Positions 1 through 10,470 are shown, counted from the first letter of the stretch. The stretch: 64,000 nt of DNA from CAVPJC01 sp963705155 (GCA_963705155.1 CAVPJC010000019.1:1-64000); one strand, 5' to 3'. Notes: a model not told the origin generated them from the letters alone. A program made the numbers and translations.

Positions 1-2159
1 GGATCAGCGTGTTTCATCAAGGCGCATCTCACCGGGGGGAAGATCACCAAGGTCGAACCTGACCAGGAGTCACTGTTTGGCAATCTGTGTGAGCGCGGCG
101 CGAACGCGATTGACTACCACTACCACTCGAAACGCCTGAACTATCCACTCAAGAGGACAGGCGCCAGGGGGAGGCCAAATGGGAGCGCATTGGCTGGGAC
201 CAGGCCATGGACGAGATCGCCGGCAAGTTGGATGCCATCCGCACCCGCTACGGCCCGGAGGCAGTGCTGGTTCTGGGAGGCTCTCCTCACGGTCCCGGTG
301 ACCCCGCAGCCTGGAAGTGGTGCAATCTATGGGGTACGCCCAATTTCTTCCACCTGGGCAAGAACTGCGGGGAGGCCGAATACCCCATCGAGGTTGCCAT
401 GTACGGCGACGACACCACGGGAGCCTGGGCCACCTTCCTCGACGCCCAGAAGACCGGCGCGCTCATCATCTGGGGGGCCAATATGTCCCAGTCGGAGCCC
501 AGGATTTGGGCCGGTTACCAGTGGGCCAAGAGCCAGGGCATGAAGATGATAGTGGTGGACCCCGGACCAACGGAATGTGCCAAGGAGGCGGACATCTGGC
601 TGCAACTCCGGCCGGGGACCGACGGCGCCCTGGCACTGGGCATGTTGAATGTGATCATAAATGAGGACATCTACGACAAGGAATTCGTGGCCAAATGGTG
701 CCTGGGCTTCGAGGAGCTGAAGGCGCTGGTCCAGAAGTATCCACCGGAGAAGGTGGCCCGGATTACTTCGGTCCCCGCTGAGTTCATAGTTGAAGCCGCC
801 AGGGTTTTCGCCAAGGCGCCCGCCGCAGTCATCACCTGGGGCGTGGCCAACTGCCATCTGGGCAACGGGGCGGGACTCAGCTCCGTGCTGGGCAAGTGCT
901 GGCTGCGGGCCATAACCGGGAACATCGATAGGGAGGGCGGCAGCGGCTCAGCGATTGGCCCCAGTATCTGCCTCTCCTCGATGAGATCAACTGGGACCAT
1001 CAGATCAATCACCCCCTCAGGAAGCGGGACAATGTGAGCGCCGATCGCTGGCCCCTGTGTTCCGTCAAGAGTCTGGCTCTCTATAAGGAGGCCATGAAGA
1101 AGGTCTACCCCAAGGGATGGGGAGCCCAGCAGTACTTCATGTACCCAGCTCCCTACGCTGTCTGGGAGGCCATCCTGAAGGGAACCCCGTATCCCATCAA
1201 AGCCGTGTTCGTTCAGGGAACCAATACCCTTTGCTCAATCGGCAACAGCAAACACGCATACCAGGCCTTCAAGAGCGATAACCTGGAACTGCACGTTTCC
1301 ATGGACCACTTCCTCACGCCCACCGGAGCGCTGGCCGACTACGTTTTGCCGGCAACGGACGCTCTGGAGAGGCCCCACATGACCCACATGTGGGGCGTTC
1401 TGGGCAATCAGTGGTATGCCCGCGAGGCTGCCATCGCACCTGAGGCGGAGCGAAGGGATGACTACCAGCTCTGGTGCGACCTGGGCCGGCGCCTCGGCCA
1501 GGCGGAAAGCTGGCCGGCTAGCCTTCAGGGCTGGCTGGATAAGCTGATGGCACCCACCGGGATAAGCTTCCATGATTTCGCCGCCGGAATAGGATACGCC
1601 CAAGAAAAGAGATACAAGAAGTACGAGGAGAAAGGATTTGGCACGTTCTCCGGCAAGATAGAACTGGTGCCTTCCATTCTGACCAGGCTGGGCTACGATC
1701 CCCTGGCAGGCTAAAGGAGCCCCCGTGGAGCCCTGTGGCCACTCCCGAACTGGCCAAAGAGTACCCTCTGATCCTCATAAGTGGTTCCAGGGTCCGGGCG
1801 TATCATCATTCCTCTCACCGGCAGATAGCCAACCTGAGGAAGAGGTACCCTGAGCCATTGCTGCAGATCAGCCCGCAGACCGCCGCCCGGCTGGGCATTG
1901 CCGAAGGTGACAAGGTCTGCATTGAGACCCCTCTGGGAAAGATCACGCAGAAGGCGCAGCTGCTGGAGGGGATGGCCCCCTCGGTGGTGCACGCGGATGG
2001 CTACTGGTGGTACCCGGAGAAACCAGAGGCGGAACCGAGCCTTTTTGGAGTGTGGGAGTCAAATATCGACTCGATCCTGCCGGATGCCCCGAGGTCTGTG
2101 ATCACATGGGCAACAACTACTTCAGGGGGCTGCTGTGCCGGGTCTACAAGGCGACATAG
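1..2159 (+). CDS. Molybdopterin-dependent oxidoreductase (DMSO reductase family), 5' partial, frameshifted
   Basis: Catalytic subunit of a bis-MGD Mo/W enzyme, of the formate dehydrogenase/acetylene hydratase/thiosulfate reductase-like group. The substrate cannot be read from the sequence. Visible landmarks are a WERIGWDQAMDEIAGKL block, GKNCGEAEYP (the Cys could be the metal ligand), a WGANMSQSEPR cofactor-binding block, the GSRVRAYHHSSHR stretch and the C-terminal molydopterin dinucleotide-binding region ending in GLLCRVYKAT. The start lies outside the window. The frame changes near 160, 950, 1714 and 2095, yet sequence on both sides continues the same protein. At 1714 one missing base restores GYKEPPWSP. 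Most simply these are sequencing errors; a true pseudogene is the alternative. It is followed on the same strand by an alcohol dehydrogenase 62 bases downstream. Confidence 0.8.
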
Positions 2160-2221
2160 AGTTCGAAAGCCGGTCTTGCCGAGAGCGGAGCGCTTTGACA
2201 GATGGGCGATGGAGGGGAGCA

Positions 2222-3280
2222 ATGACTTCGAAATGTAGAGCGATGGTGTTCAATGGTGACGGAACCTACGAGCTGCGCCAGTTCGACAAGCCAACACCTC
2301 CTCCCGGCGGGGCGGTGGTCAAAGTGGAAGCGGTAGGTATGTGCAGCAGCGACCTCGAACAGATCAAGGGCCACAAGCATGTGCCGGGAGAGGTGGCCCC
2401 GGTGGTGGCAGGACACGAGATGGTAGGCCGCGTCGTGGCACTGGCTGAAGACGCCCGGTTTCCCGTGGCTATAGGCGACCGGGTGGCTGTTGATCTCATA
2501 TTGAGGACCGACGTATACAACGGGAAGTTACTGCTCTACGGGTACACCATGGGTCTGGACGTTCTGAATGGCCTGTGGGGTGGCTACGGCGAGTACATGA
2601 ATATTGTTCCTGGTACCAACCTCATGAAACTGACTGAATCCCTGCCGGCGGAGCATCTTACCATCTTCGAACCTCTGGCCAATGCGGTGAACTGGGTGTC
2701 CACGGCAGGCGTAAGAGCAGGCGATACGGTAGTCGTGCAGGGTCCGGGCCACGTGGGTCTGATGTGCATCATCGCCGCCAGAATGGCCGGAGCCTCTTGC
2801 GTCATAGCCACCGGAACGTCCGGTGATGCTCTTCGCCTGGAGGCCGCGCGGATCGCCGGGGCAGATCACATAATTAACGTGGACAAGGAGGATGTCGTTC
2901 AGCGCGTAAAGGAGATAACCAACAGCTGGGGGGCCAGGGTAGTCATGGACATCACCTCGATGTCCACGGTCGCAGTGCAACAGGCCTTTGACTTGGTCAT
3001 GTTCGGCGGGACAGTCCTCCTGGCCGGCCTCAAGAACGGGGCCCCGTCGCAGATCGTCACTGACAAGATCGTCCTGACTGCGCTCACGGTGCGCGGCGGT
3101 GCCGGTTCAACCGAACAGTCCATGCAGACGGCTGTCAAGTACCTGAACGAGGGGCATGTTCCAACTGAAGCCCTGCTCGGGGAGGTGCTATCGCTCGACC
3201 GGTTCGACGAGGCCTTGTTGCTCCTCAAGCGGCAGCACCCTCAACGTGAAGCCATCCGGGTGACCATCAAACACTGTTGA
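2222..3280 (+). CDS. Zinc-dependent alcohol dehydrogenase-like (MDR superfamily)
   Basis: Intact 352-residue medium-chain dehydrogenase. The GroES-like N-terminal half has the catalytic zinc residues Cys in GMCSSD and His-Glu in AGHEMVG. The Rossmann half has GPGHVGL for NAD(P) binding, around residue 175. The lobe that usually holds a four-cysteine structural zinc has no cysteines here, so only the catalytic zinc is expected. The ATG at 2222 is chosen because GGAGGGG sits just upstream; the open frame extends further but has no better signal. It follows the molybdopterin enzyme on the same strand, so the two may be co-transcribed and act in one oxidation pathway. The substrate is unknown. 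Confidence 0.85.
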   Translation: MTSKCRAMVFNGDGTYELRQFDKPTPPPGGAVVKVEAVGMCSSDLEQIKGHKHVPGEVAPVVAGHEMVGRVVALAEDARFPVAIGDRVAVDLILRTDVYNGKLLLYGYTMGLDVLNGLWGGYGEYMNIVPGTNLMKLTESLPAEHLTIFEPLANAVNWVSTAGVRAGDTVVVQGPGHVGLMCIIAARMAGASCVIATGTSGDALRLEAARIAGADHIINVDKEDVVQRVKEITNSWGARVVMDITSMSTVAVQQAFDLVMFGGTVLLAGLKNGAPSQIVTDKIVLTALTVRGGAGSTEQSMQTAVKYLNEGHVPTEALLGEVLSLDRFDEALLLLKRQHPQREAIRVTIKHC

Positions 3281-3747
3281 AACAGAGGGGCAGGCGCACT
3301 ACCTCTGGGTGGAGCCGCCTCAATTCGATCCTTCTCAGCAAAGAGAATGGTCGGTTAGCGGTTCGTCACCCGCCTTCTCATACGTATGTGAACGAGCTCA
3401 GACTGAAACCCAGTTCGAAGGCTCCAAGTTCTGTCTTTCTTCCAGTATAGCCCACCAGAAACACGTTGCGTGACTGCACCATTCGCCACCTCGTGCAAAC
3501 GCACCACAGCGAGTCTATGCGAAGGCAAACGCTGCAGTGAAGATATTGTTTGGAGTTCTGTGCATTGAACCCTGCGGCTCACCATGCAAGACTTCTCGGC
3601 AGCAGGGGGTCGAAACGCTGGTTGAGGTCTCTCTGCCTTGCATACGGTGAGCGTCGATGTCTCGGACCAGTTCTCCTGATCGAGGCTATTGCTGATGCTT
3701 TGGCCGCTCCCACTTTCCGAGCTATGTCTATTGGGCAACGAAAGGCA
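3281..3747. other. Intergenic region between convergent genes, nothing recognised
   Basis: About 465 bases between the alcohol dehydrogenase and the crotonase. A 127-codon minus-strand frame exists here (3355-3738), but it has no recognisable domain, no good ribosome site, and an Arg/Ser-rich composition typical of a chance frame. I see no RNA gene or clear terminator. Confidence 0.4.
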
Positions 3748-4569
3748 CTAGCGGCCCTTGAAGACGGGCTTGCGCTTCTCCAGGAAGGCGCGTGGCCCCT
3801 CCTTCCCGTCCTCGGAAACCAGCACTGGCATGCCGTAGCTCAGCTCGATCTCGAAGGCCTTGTCCTCGGGAAGCATCTCTGTCTGGCGCAGCGTGGCCAG
3901 GATGCCCTGAACAGCGAGAGGCCCATTGTCCGCGATGCGCTGGGCTATCTGCTTGGCCTTGGTCAGGGCCTGCCCCATCGGGCACCACGTGGTTGACCAG
4001 CCCCAACTGATAGGCACGCGAGGCAGGGATGGCATCCCCGGCGAGGAGTATTTCGGCTGCAATGGCGTATGGCATCTGCCGCCGCAGTCGCACCGTCGAG
4101 CCAGCCAGCGGGAAGAGCCCGCGCTGCACCTCAGTGACCCCGAACTCGGCGCTCTCTCCCGCCACGCGAATGTCGGTTCCTTGCAGGATTTCCGTACCGC
4201 CCGCAAGCGCATGGCCTTCGACCGCCAGGATTATCGGCTTCTTTGGCCGGTCGAGCTTGAGCCAGGCTTTCCACGCGAGGTTCGGCGTGTTCAGGACGCG
4301 GTGAGCCCACTCATCCGTTTTCTCGTCTCCGCGAAGCTTCTTCAGGTCTTCCAGGTCCATTCCGGCGCAGAAAGTATCTCCTCTGCCCGTGAGGATGCCC
4401 ACGCGGAGATCGTTATCGTCGTTCAGTTGGGTCCAGGCATCATAGAGCCGGCACATGACCTCGCTGTTGATGGCGTTCTTCTTCTCGGGGCGGTTCAAGG
4501 TTACGATCAGGATTGCCCCTCCCTCTCGACAATCACCACCGGTCCGGCCTTGGGGTCTCTTGTGTTCAT
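3748..4569 (-). CDS. Enoyl-CoA hydratase/isomerase (crotonase family), frameshifted
   Basis: Acyl-CoA hydratase or isomerase of about 262 residues. The start ATG at 4569 follows GAGGAGATCC. Reading from it gives PVVIVEREG, then a one-base loss in a G run near 4524, then LNRPEKKNAIN, the typical crotonase N-terminus. The oxyanion-hole segments are FCAGMDLEDL and EGHALAGGTE. A second shift lies near 3985, after LGLVNHVVPDG, and the C-terminal helix region ends AFLEKRKPVFKGR. The downstream end of a thiolase lies 68 bases upstream on the same strand, so the pair probably belongs to a beta-oxidation-like or aromatic/steroid CoA pathway. The exact acyl substrate is not determinable. Confidence 0.85.
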
Positions 4570-4637
4570 TGGATCTCCTCTCCTACAGTACGATGCTATT
4601 CACAAGGGCACTGGAATATGTCTACACGATGACTTGC

Positions 4638-5047
4638 TTATGGCTTCTCGCTACCCACAATCCACATGGCGAAGAACTGGGAGGCACCCCCCAGCGCGTG
4701 GGCCAGAGCAAGCCGGGCTCCATCCACCTGGTGCGCCCCGGCCTGGCCTCGGACCTGAAGCGCCGCTTCCGCCATGCGCAAGGTTCCCGAAGCGCCGATG
4801 GGGTTGGACGAGAGCACGCCGCCGGAGCAGTTCCAGGGGATGTCTCCCCCTCATCCAGCGATGTGGCGCCCGAGTCGCTCAAGCTCCATCCTTCGCCGGG
4901 TTCAGCAAAACCCAGAGTCTCAGCCAGCATCGGCTCGAACCACGAAAAGGCCACGTAGATCTCCGCGCAGTCGAACTCCTTGCGCGGATTGGTGATTCCA
5001 ACCTTCTTGTACAGCGCGGCGGCGCAGTCGCGGCCCGCACGCGGGTT
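4638..5047 (-). CDS. Thiolase (SCP-x/DitF-like) C-terminal fragment
   Basis: C-terminal ~135 residues of a thiolase of the lipid-transfer-protein/acetyl-CoA acetyltransferase type. Visible pieces are KKVGITNPRKEFDCAEIYVAF, then after a shift in a G run near 4855, GGDIPWNCSGGVLSSNPIGA, and finally LALAHALGGASQFFAMWIVG before TAA at 4638. The conserved H-A-L-G-G active-site block is present. The N-terminal two thirds are missing: upstream of ~5047 the sequence switches without a break into a Ser/Thr protein kinase. It belongs with the crotonase just downstream, not with the kinase. Confidence 0.8.
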
Positions 5048-5818
5048 TTCGGCGGCGCTTTGTGGGCGATCTTCGGGTTTCTTGCTCATCAACCGCAGGA
5101 TGAGCTGTTCCAGGGCAGGGGGGATATCGGGGTTGTGCGCCCGCGGCGGCACCACCGGGGCATACAGGTGCTGCGAGATGACCGCCATCGGCTCGCTGCC
5201 TGTGTACGGCAGGCAGCCGCTGGCCAGTTCATACAGCACCACGCCCAGCGAATAAAGATCCACACGTTCATCATAGGGCTGGCGCAGAGCCGCCTCTGGC
5301 GCCAGGTAAAGCACCGTGCCCACAATCTGACCGTCCATCATCAGGCGTGAAGATACGGAGCGCGCCAGGCCGAAATCGGTGAGCTTGACTTTACCATCCC
5401 GGGTGACCAGGATGTTTTCGGGTTTCAGATCGCGATGGATGATGCCATGCGCATGGGCATGTTCCAGGGCTTTGCAAACCTGGCGGATGATGGGCAGGCT
5501 TTCTTGCAGGGAGGCCGGGTGGATATCGAAGAGCGAGTCGCCATCGATCCACTCCATGACGATAAAGGAAGCGCCCTGATCTTCCCCGGCGTCGAAAATG
5601 CTGACGATGTTGGGATGGTTAAGGCGGGCGGCAGACTGGGCCTCGTGCAGCAGGCGGGCGCTGCCCTCGGTGCCCAGGTGGGACCGGCTGGCCTCACTGA
5701 GCACTTTTACGGCCACTTCGCGGTCCAGCAGGGTGTCCCGGGCAAGGTAAACCACCCCCATGCCGCCGTGGCCGAGTTCACGGATGAGCTGGTAGCGGTC
5801 TTTGAGCAGGTTTGCCAT
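5048..5818 (-). CDS. Serine/threonine protein kinase, catalytic domain, truncated at its C-terminus
   Basis: Hanks-type kinase. From the ATG at 5818 the order is glycine loop GHGGMGVVY, VAIK-type lysine in EVAVKVL, catalytic loop HRDLKPENIL, DFG in LTDFGLARS, APE-type motif in LYLAPEAAL, and the subdomain XI arginine in KKPEDRPQSA. Right after this (residue ~257) the frame runs into thiolase sequence, so any C-terminal linker, membrane helix or sensor domain is lost. The start lies 7 bases after the stop of a GAF-SpoIIE phosphatase on the same strand, which suggests a kinase/phosphatase signalling pair. The truncation looks like a contig joining artefact. Confidence 0.9.
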
Positions 5819-5825
5819 GGTCAGT

Positions 5826-7097
5826 TCAGGCGCGGCGCGCCACAACAATGGTAATATCGTCCGAAGCCGGTTCAGCTCCGGTGTAGGCTGCCAGGGTACT
5901 TTCCAGCGCGGCGATGACATGGGCGGCGTTTTCGCGGCAGTTTGCCTGCAGCAGGGCTTCAAGGCGCGCCATGCCAAACATCTCCTCGGAGGTATTGATG
6001 GCTTCGGTGACGCCATCGGTGTAAAACACGATAAAATCTCCGCTGCCGAGGGTGACACTGCCCTGGCGGTAAGCCACACCCGGTTGGATACCCAGCGCCA
6101 TGCCGGTGTTGGTGAGGCGCGTAAGACGGCAGGCGCCATCCTGCGTGTTTTGCACCACCACCGGTGGGTTGTGCCCGGCGTTAACATAGGTGACTGCCCC
6201 GTTGAGGGTGTCAATCAGCGCATAAAACAGGGTGACGTACAGGCCCTCATCTGATTCCTGGCAGATCAGCTCATTGACGCGCTGGATGCCGGAGGCAGGG
6301 TTGGCGCTGTGATCCATGTTGGCGCGAAAGATGCTGCGAGCGAAAGCCATAAAGAGCGCAGCGCCCAGGCTTTTATCGGTGACATCCGCCACCACCAGGC
6401 CCAGGCGCTCATCCATCACCTGGATGAAGTCGTAATAATCACCGCCCACCTGGCGGGCGGGTTTCCAGTAAACCACAAACTCCCAACCATCCACACTGGG
6501 TGTGTGGCGCGGCAGCAGGCTCAACTGGACGCGGCGCGCCAATTCCAGCTCCTGTTCCAGGCGTCCCTTTTCTACAGCCAACTGGTACAGGCGGGCGTTT
6601 TCTATGGCGACGGCCGCGGATGCCGCGATGGCATTGAGCAAATCCAGATCGGCAAAGGTGAACAGGCCGGCCTGCAGGTGGTTGTCGGCGTAGATCACAC
6701 CGATGATGCGGTCTTTTAGCTTGAGCGGCACGCACAAGATGGAACGCAGACCCAGCATCATGACACTGTGGCGGATGTTAAAGCGTTCATCCGACTGGGC
6801 GTCGCTGGTGAGCACGGCCTGACCGCTGGCTGCCACCTGTTCCATCACAGAGCGGGAAACCTGGAACTGCGGCTCGTAGATGGTGGTTTGTTCCAGACCG
6901 CGCGCCACCCGGAAGGTGAGCTCACCGCTGGCCTCCTTGAGCATCACAAAGCCGCGCTCGGCGTGCAGCGTGGCGATGACCTCGTCCATGACGCGGTTGA
7001 GCACCTCGTCCAGGTCGAGGCTCGAATTAAACGCCTGTGTAAGCTGGTAAAGCAGCGCCAGGCGGTCGCCGGAGGGACTGGGAGTGTTTGTGAGCAT
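5826..7097 (-). CDS. GAF domain-containing SpoIIE-type protein phosphatase (PP2C family)
   Basis: Intact 423-residue cytoplasmic regulator. A GAF domain covers about residues 20-170 (SILCVPLKLKDRIIGVIYAD). A short coiled linker (EKGRLEQELELARRVQLSLLP) leads into a SpoIIE/PP2C phosphatase domain, about 200-420. Metal-binding acidic motifs are GGDYYDF, VVADVTDKS and FYTDGVTEA, with C-terminal SDDITIVVARR. Such proteins dephosphorylate Ser/Thr on anti-sigma antagonists or kinase targets. The kinase gene starts 8 bases downstream, so the two are almost certainly co-expressed. The GAF ligand is unknown. Confidence 0.92.
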   Translation of the reverse strand: MLTNTPSPSGDRLALLYQLTQAFNSSLDLDEVLNRVMDEVIATLHAERGFVMLKEASGELTFRVARGLEQTTIYEPQFQVSRSVMEQVAASGQAVLTSDAQSDERFNIRHSVMMLGLRSILCVPLKLKDRIIGVIYADNHLQAGLFTFADLDLLNAIAASAAVAIENARLYQLAVEKGRLEQELELARRVQLSLLPRHTPSVDGWEFVVYWKPARQVGGDYYDFIQVMDERLGLVVADVTDKSLGAALFMAFARSIFRANMDHSANPASGIQRVNELICQESDEGLYVTLFYALIDTLNGAVTYVNAGHNPPVVVQNTQDGACRLTRLTNTGMALGIQPGVAYRQGSVTLGSGDFIVFYTDGVTEAINTSEEMFGMARLEALLQANCRENAAHVIAALESTLAAYTGAEPASDDITIVVARRA

Positions 7098-7193
7098 GGT
7101 TGATTAGTAAGGATTATCCCATAGAAAATGGGTGAAATCAATAGACGTTGCAAAAAATGGTGAATTTGGTCTGGTTAAGGTTATACTTGTTTT

Positions 7194-7245
7194 GTAGTGG
7201 CGGCTTCAGCCGTTTCAAGCGCAGAACCGCTGAAGCGGTTACTAC
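7194..7245. repeat. Imperfect palindromic repeat (GCTTCAGC type)
   Basis: GTAGTGGCGGCTTCAGCCG and CCGCTGAAGCGGTTACTAC form an imperfect inverted repeat separated by a short loop. A related half (GCGGCTGAAGCCGCGACTAC) occurs at 42160-42179. It lies just ahead of the sulfurtransferase gene and probably falls in its leader RNA. Confidence 0.6.
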
Positions 7246-7280
7246 CGATTCAGATAGACCTCAAGGAGCTGGGTAACTTG

Positions 7281-8146
7281 ATGTACGAAACTATTGTTTC
7301 CACAGATATTCTGCAAGCTCACCTGGACGACCCGGATTGGGCGGTCATCGACTGCCGTTTTTCGCTGGCCGATGCCGGGTACGGGCGGGGACAGTACCTG
7401 GCGGGGCATATCCCGGGGGCGGTGTACTGCCACCTGAATGATGACCTGTGTGCGCCGATCGTACCCGGTAAAACCGGGCGGCACCCGCTGCCGGCGGTTG
7501 AACACCTGAGGGCGGTCTTTTCCAGGCTGGGGATCGATTCTGGCGTACAGGTGGTGGCATACGACGATTGGCAGCCACCCGGAGGGGTTGCTGCCCGTTT
7601 GTGGTGGAGCCTGCGCTGGTTGGGGCATAAGGCCGTCGCCGTTTTGGATGGCGGTTGGCAGCGCTGGCAGGCCCGGGGGCTGCCAGCATCTGCCGGCGAT
7701 GAGACACGCCCGGTGCGCAGCTTTGAACCCCGGCCGCGACCCGAGATGCTGGCAAACGTCGATGACGTTGAGCGCATGCGGTTGGATGAGCGGGCGCGGG
7801 TTTTTGATTCTGCGGGCATACGAGCGCTACCTGGGACAGAACGAAACCATCGACCCGGTCGCCGGGCATATACCGGGGGCGCGCTCTGCTCCCTACCTGG
7901 AAAACAGCGCCCCAGATGGGCTGCTGCTGCGCGCCTGAAGCCCTGCGGGAGCGCTTTTCCCGGCTGCTGGATGGGGCCGCCCCTGCCGAGAGCGTCTTTT
8001 ACTGCGGCTCAGGGGTCTCCGCGGCCCAAAACCTGCTGGCCTTGCAGCATGCCGGCCTGGGCGAAGCCCGCCTGTACCCCGGCTCATGGAGTGAGTGGAT
8101 TACAGATCCTGAGCGCCCGGTAGCCAGGCAAGCGGATCATTTGTAA
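7281..8146 (+). CDS. Thiosulfate/3-mercaptopyruvate sulfurtransferase (two rhodanese domains), frameshifted
   Basis: Transfers sulfane sulfur from thiosulfate or mercaptopyruvate to a thiol acceptor. The first (inactive) rhodanese domain spans roughly residues 1-130 (VIDCRFSL, AGHIPGAVYCHLND, VVAYDD). The second has the active-site loop FYCGSGVSA, the Cys-Gly-Ser-Gly-Val pattern characteristic of SseA-type enzymes. ATG 7281 is used because it precedes the first strand of the domain; the frame upstream holds a repeat. Frame changes near 7825 and 7930 split the second domain, but AYERYLGQNETIDPVAGHIPGA and PEALRERFSRLLDG continue it. The gene ends 10 bases inside the 3' end of the convergent lipoprotein gene. 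Confidence 0.85.
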
Positions 8147-9508
8147 TCGAAAGCTGCCACATAGCCCGGAATGTTATCGATGAGGACTGTTTCACCATTC
8201 AGGTTCTCCAGACGCAGTTCCGCCGAATCACCTCCCAGCAAGCGGGTGTAGATAAAGCGGTTGGCATCCAGCCAGTGCACCTCTCCCAGACCAACCGGAT
8301 TGGCCGTGAAGGGTTGGAAGGTGCCATCGATGCGGCCCAGCTGGGTCGTGCGGGTCTCGTTCTCTTCCCGTGTGAAAAGGAAATGCTCGGAGTCGCCCGT
8401 CCAGCCAAACACAAAGATCCGGCCGCCCTCCAGCAGGAGGGTGTCCTGGCTGCCATCCAGCCTGGCCAGGTGCAGATCAGCGCGGTTCTCCTCCGGGCTG
8501 CCCACCTGTTGCGAATACAGCAAGTACTGCATATCGGGAGAAAGGGCCACCTTCGATGCAAAGAAGGGAATAGTATCCAGGCTGGCAAGCTGCACGGCGT
8601 CGCCCTGCACAGGGATGCGCCACACGCGGGTGGGCTGGCGCGGTTCGGCCAGGGCTTCTTCCGGCGGCACGATCACAACCGCGTGGCTTGAATTCGGAAG
8701 CCCAGATGGGTGTGGGGTAGTACAGGTATTCAGAATAGGTGCTGATCTGCGGATATTGCAGCAACAGGCGGGGTGCGCCGCCCTCGGCAGGCATCAGATG
8801 GATGCTGGTGGAGGTCACCACCGCCAGGTAGCTGCCATCGGGCGAATAGTGGAACATACCGCCCTGCCCGGATTCTAGCAGGGTTTTCTTTTCCAGGGTA
8901 TCGGTATCCACCAGGTACAGATCGTCATAGCCGATCAGGCCGGGACCGTCAAACACCGGGCGGGTGTTGAAGGCCAGCAGGTGCGTGCCGGGCTTCCAGC
9001 CAATCTGAAAGGGAGCAATGCCGCTGGCATTGGCGTCCAGGCGGCTCCCCACCAGGGCTTTCATCTCGTCCAGGCTTGCCAGCCGGCGCTCGGCGCTGCC
9101 ATCCTTGTTCACCGCCCACAGCTCGCTGTTCAACTCGTCAACCTGGCGGGTAAAAGCTGCCACCAGGCCGTCGTCAGAAAGCGCCACATCGCTGACATTG
9201 CCGGTGCTGGTCAGCGGCCGGCTGCCTGTGGCTTGCTGCCACAGCCAGACATTCCCGTCTTTGATGTAGGCCACCGCCAACGCGGCGGGCGGGGCCGGTG
9301 TGGGGCTGGATGGAGGAGCAGCAGTCTCAACCGGTTGTGTTGGGCTTTCGGTGGTGGGTTCGACAGCCTGTGTGTTGGCGGCTTGTGGGGCAGCCGTCGC
9401 GGCGGGCGGCACGACGGTCTCAACGCCGGCTTCGAAAAGGCTGCAGGCCAGGGAAACCAGAACCAGGCAGGCCAGAAGCAGCGCCAGGTGAAGTTTTTTG
9501 TGTGTCAT
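8137..9508 (-). CDS. Lipoprotein with TolB/WD40-like beta-propeller, frameshifted
   Basis: Secreted, lipid-anchored protein of about 455 residues. ATG 9508 follows GGGAGGAATC. The signal peptide ends in lipobox VSLAC, followed by a Thr/Pro/Ala-rich linker of ~60 residues. The propeller has repeated blade motifs (DGNVWLWQQ, SDDGLVAAFTR, SPDGSYLAVVT, SPDMQYLLYS). One frame change near 8690 joins the two halves. No enzymatic motif is seen. The family usually binds proteins or polysaccharides, or acts as a sensor; function here is unknown. It is not in an obvious operon, since 140 bases separate it from the next minus-strand gene. Confidence 0.8.
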
Positions 9509-9651
9509 CGATTCCTCCCATGAAAGACACTCACCATTAAATTTGGACAGCACACCATTCAAGGGGTTATTTTACCCGACAGGCAGCACTTTTTGTAGGG
9601 AATTAAGGCCGAAAAAGTATTTTTAGTGGAGGTTCTGGTCGGATCGCGGGC

Positions 9652-10470
9652 TTAAATATCGTGAAAACGCGAGTCATCCAACTCCTTGCGCAGCCTGTTT
9701 TCTTCAGAAACAGCCGGCGCCAGGCCTTCCGACCCGGCAGCTTCCAGCTCGGCGGCTTCGGCTAGGCGCAGCACCTCGAGCGGCGACCGCCGCACCAGGC
9801 TCCAGCGCCCGCAGTACGGGCAGCGATCCAGCTTGCCGACCACCAGGTTCAAACCGAAGAGGTGCACGGCAAAAGGCCGGCTGCATTTGGGACAGATCGC
9901 CCCGCCAAGCGGCCCGTAATTGCGCTTCGCACCCGGGGGCAGGTGGGCGGTTTTGCCCCTGCCCATCAGCACGGGCAGGCCAATGGACAGCAGCATGATC
10001 GCCAGCGTGACGCCCAGGATTGGGATGGCTATCTTGCCGGCTGCCTTCATCCCCTCCTCGGCAGGCACGAACTCGCGAGCGTAGCTGTTGGTTTGCAGCT
10101 CGCGCCCATCCACCGTATATCCCACTGCGCTCAGGGTGTGCGTCCCCAACGGGTAACTGCTGGTGCTGAACTGCAGGCTGAAGGGCGCCTGGCTGTCCTC
10201 GCCAATGGGCTGCCCATCGATCAGGAAGACGACTCTAGCCAGGTCATCAGGCCCGCTGACCTTCATGGAAAAGGCGCCCTGAATCTGGCCGGCTCCGGAC
10301 GAATAGCCGAAATCCCGGCTCAGGCTGAGGGTCAGCGGCGCACCTTCCTGGGCCAGGGCGGGGAAGGCCTGTAGGAGCATGAGCAGCGCCGCCAGGGCCG
10401 CTGCCAGGTCTTTCAGGATAGATCTTCGGGTCTGTGTGGCCATCCCAGAGAGATTCTGTGTTGATTTCAT
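9652..10470 (-). CDS. Membrane protein with Ig-like exterior domain and C-terminal zinc ribbon
   Basis: About 272 residues from ATG 10470. The order is an N-terminal signal/anchor (LKDLAAALAALLMLLQAFPALAQ), a beta-rich exterior domain resembling Ig-like/bacterial surface modules (VVFLIDGQPIGEDSQAPFS), one transmembrane helix (IPILGVTLAIMLLSIGLPVLM), then a cytoplasmic zinc ribbon with CPKC and CPYC. It starts 30 bases after the ABC permease gene and probably ends a three-gene ABC operon. It may be an accessory subunit of that exporter, but this rests on position only. Confidence 0.75.
   Translation of the reverse strand: MKSTQNLSGMATQTRRSILKDLAAALAALLMLLQAFPALAQEGAPLTLSLSRDFGYSSGAGQIQGAFSMKVSGPDDLARVVFLIDGQPIGEDSQAPFSLQFSTSSYPLGTHTLSAVGYTVDGRELQTNSYAREFVPAEEGMKAAGKIAIPILGVTLAIMLLSIGLPVLMGRGKTAHLPPGAKRNYGPLGGAICPKCSRPFAVHLFGLNLVVGKLDRCPYCGRWSLVRRSPLEVLRLAEAAELEAAGSEGLAPAVSEENRLRKELDDSRFHDI

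Noticed and set aside
3355..3738. 127-codon minus-strand gene after the crotonase
   Set aside because: No domain, no ribosome site, composition of a chance frame.
3926..5350. 474-codon plus-strand frame across crotonase, thiolase and kinase
   Set aside because: Antisense shadow crossing three recognised minus-strand genes.
4622..6214. Continuous 530-codon frame joining kinase and thiolase
   Set aside because: The two parts belong to unrelated families, each is incomplete at the join, and the thiolase part itself changes frame. Treated as a chimera, not a fusion protein.
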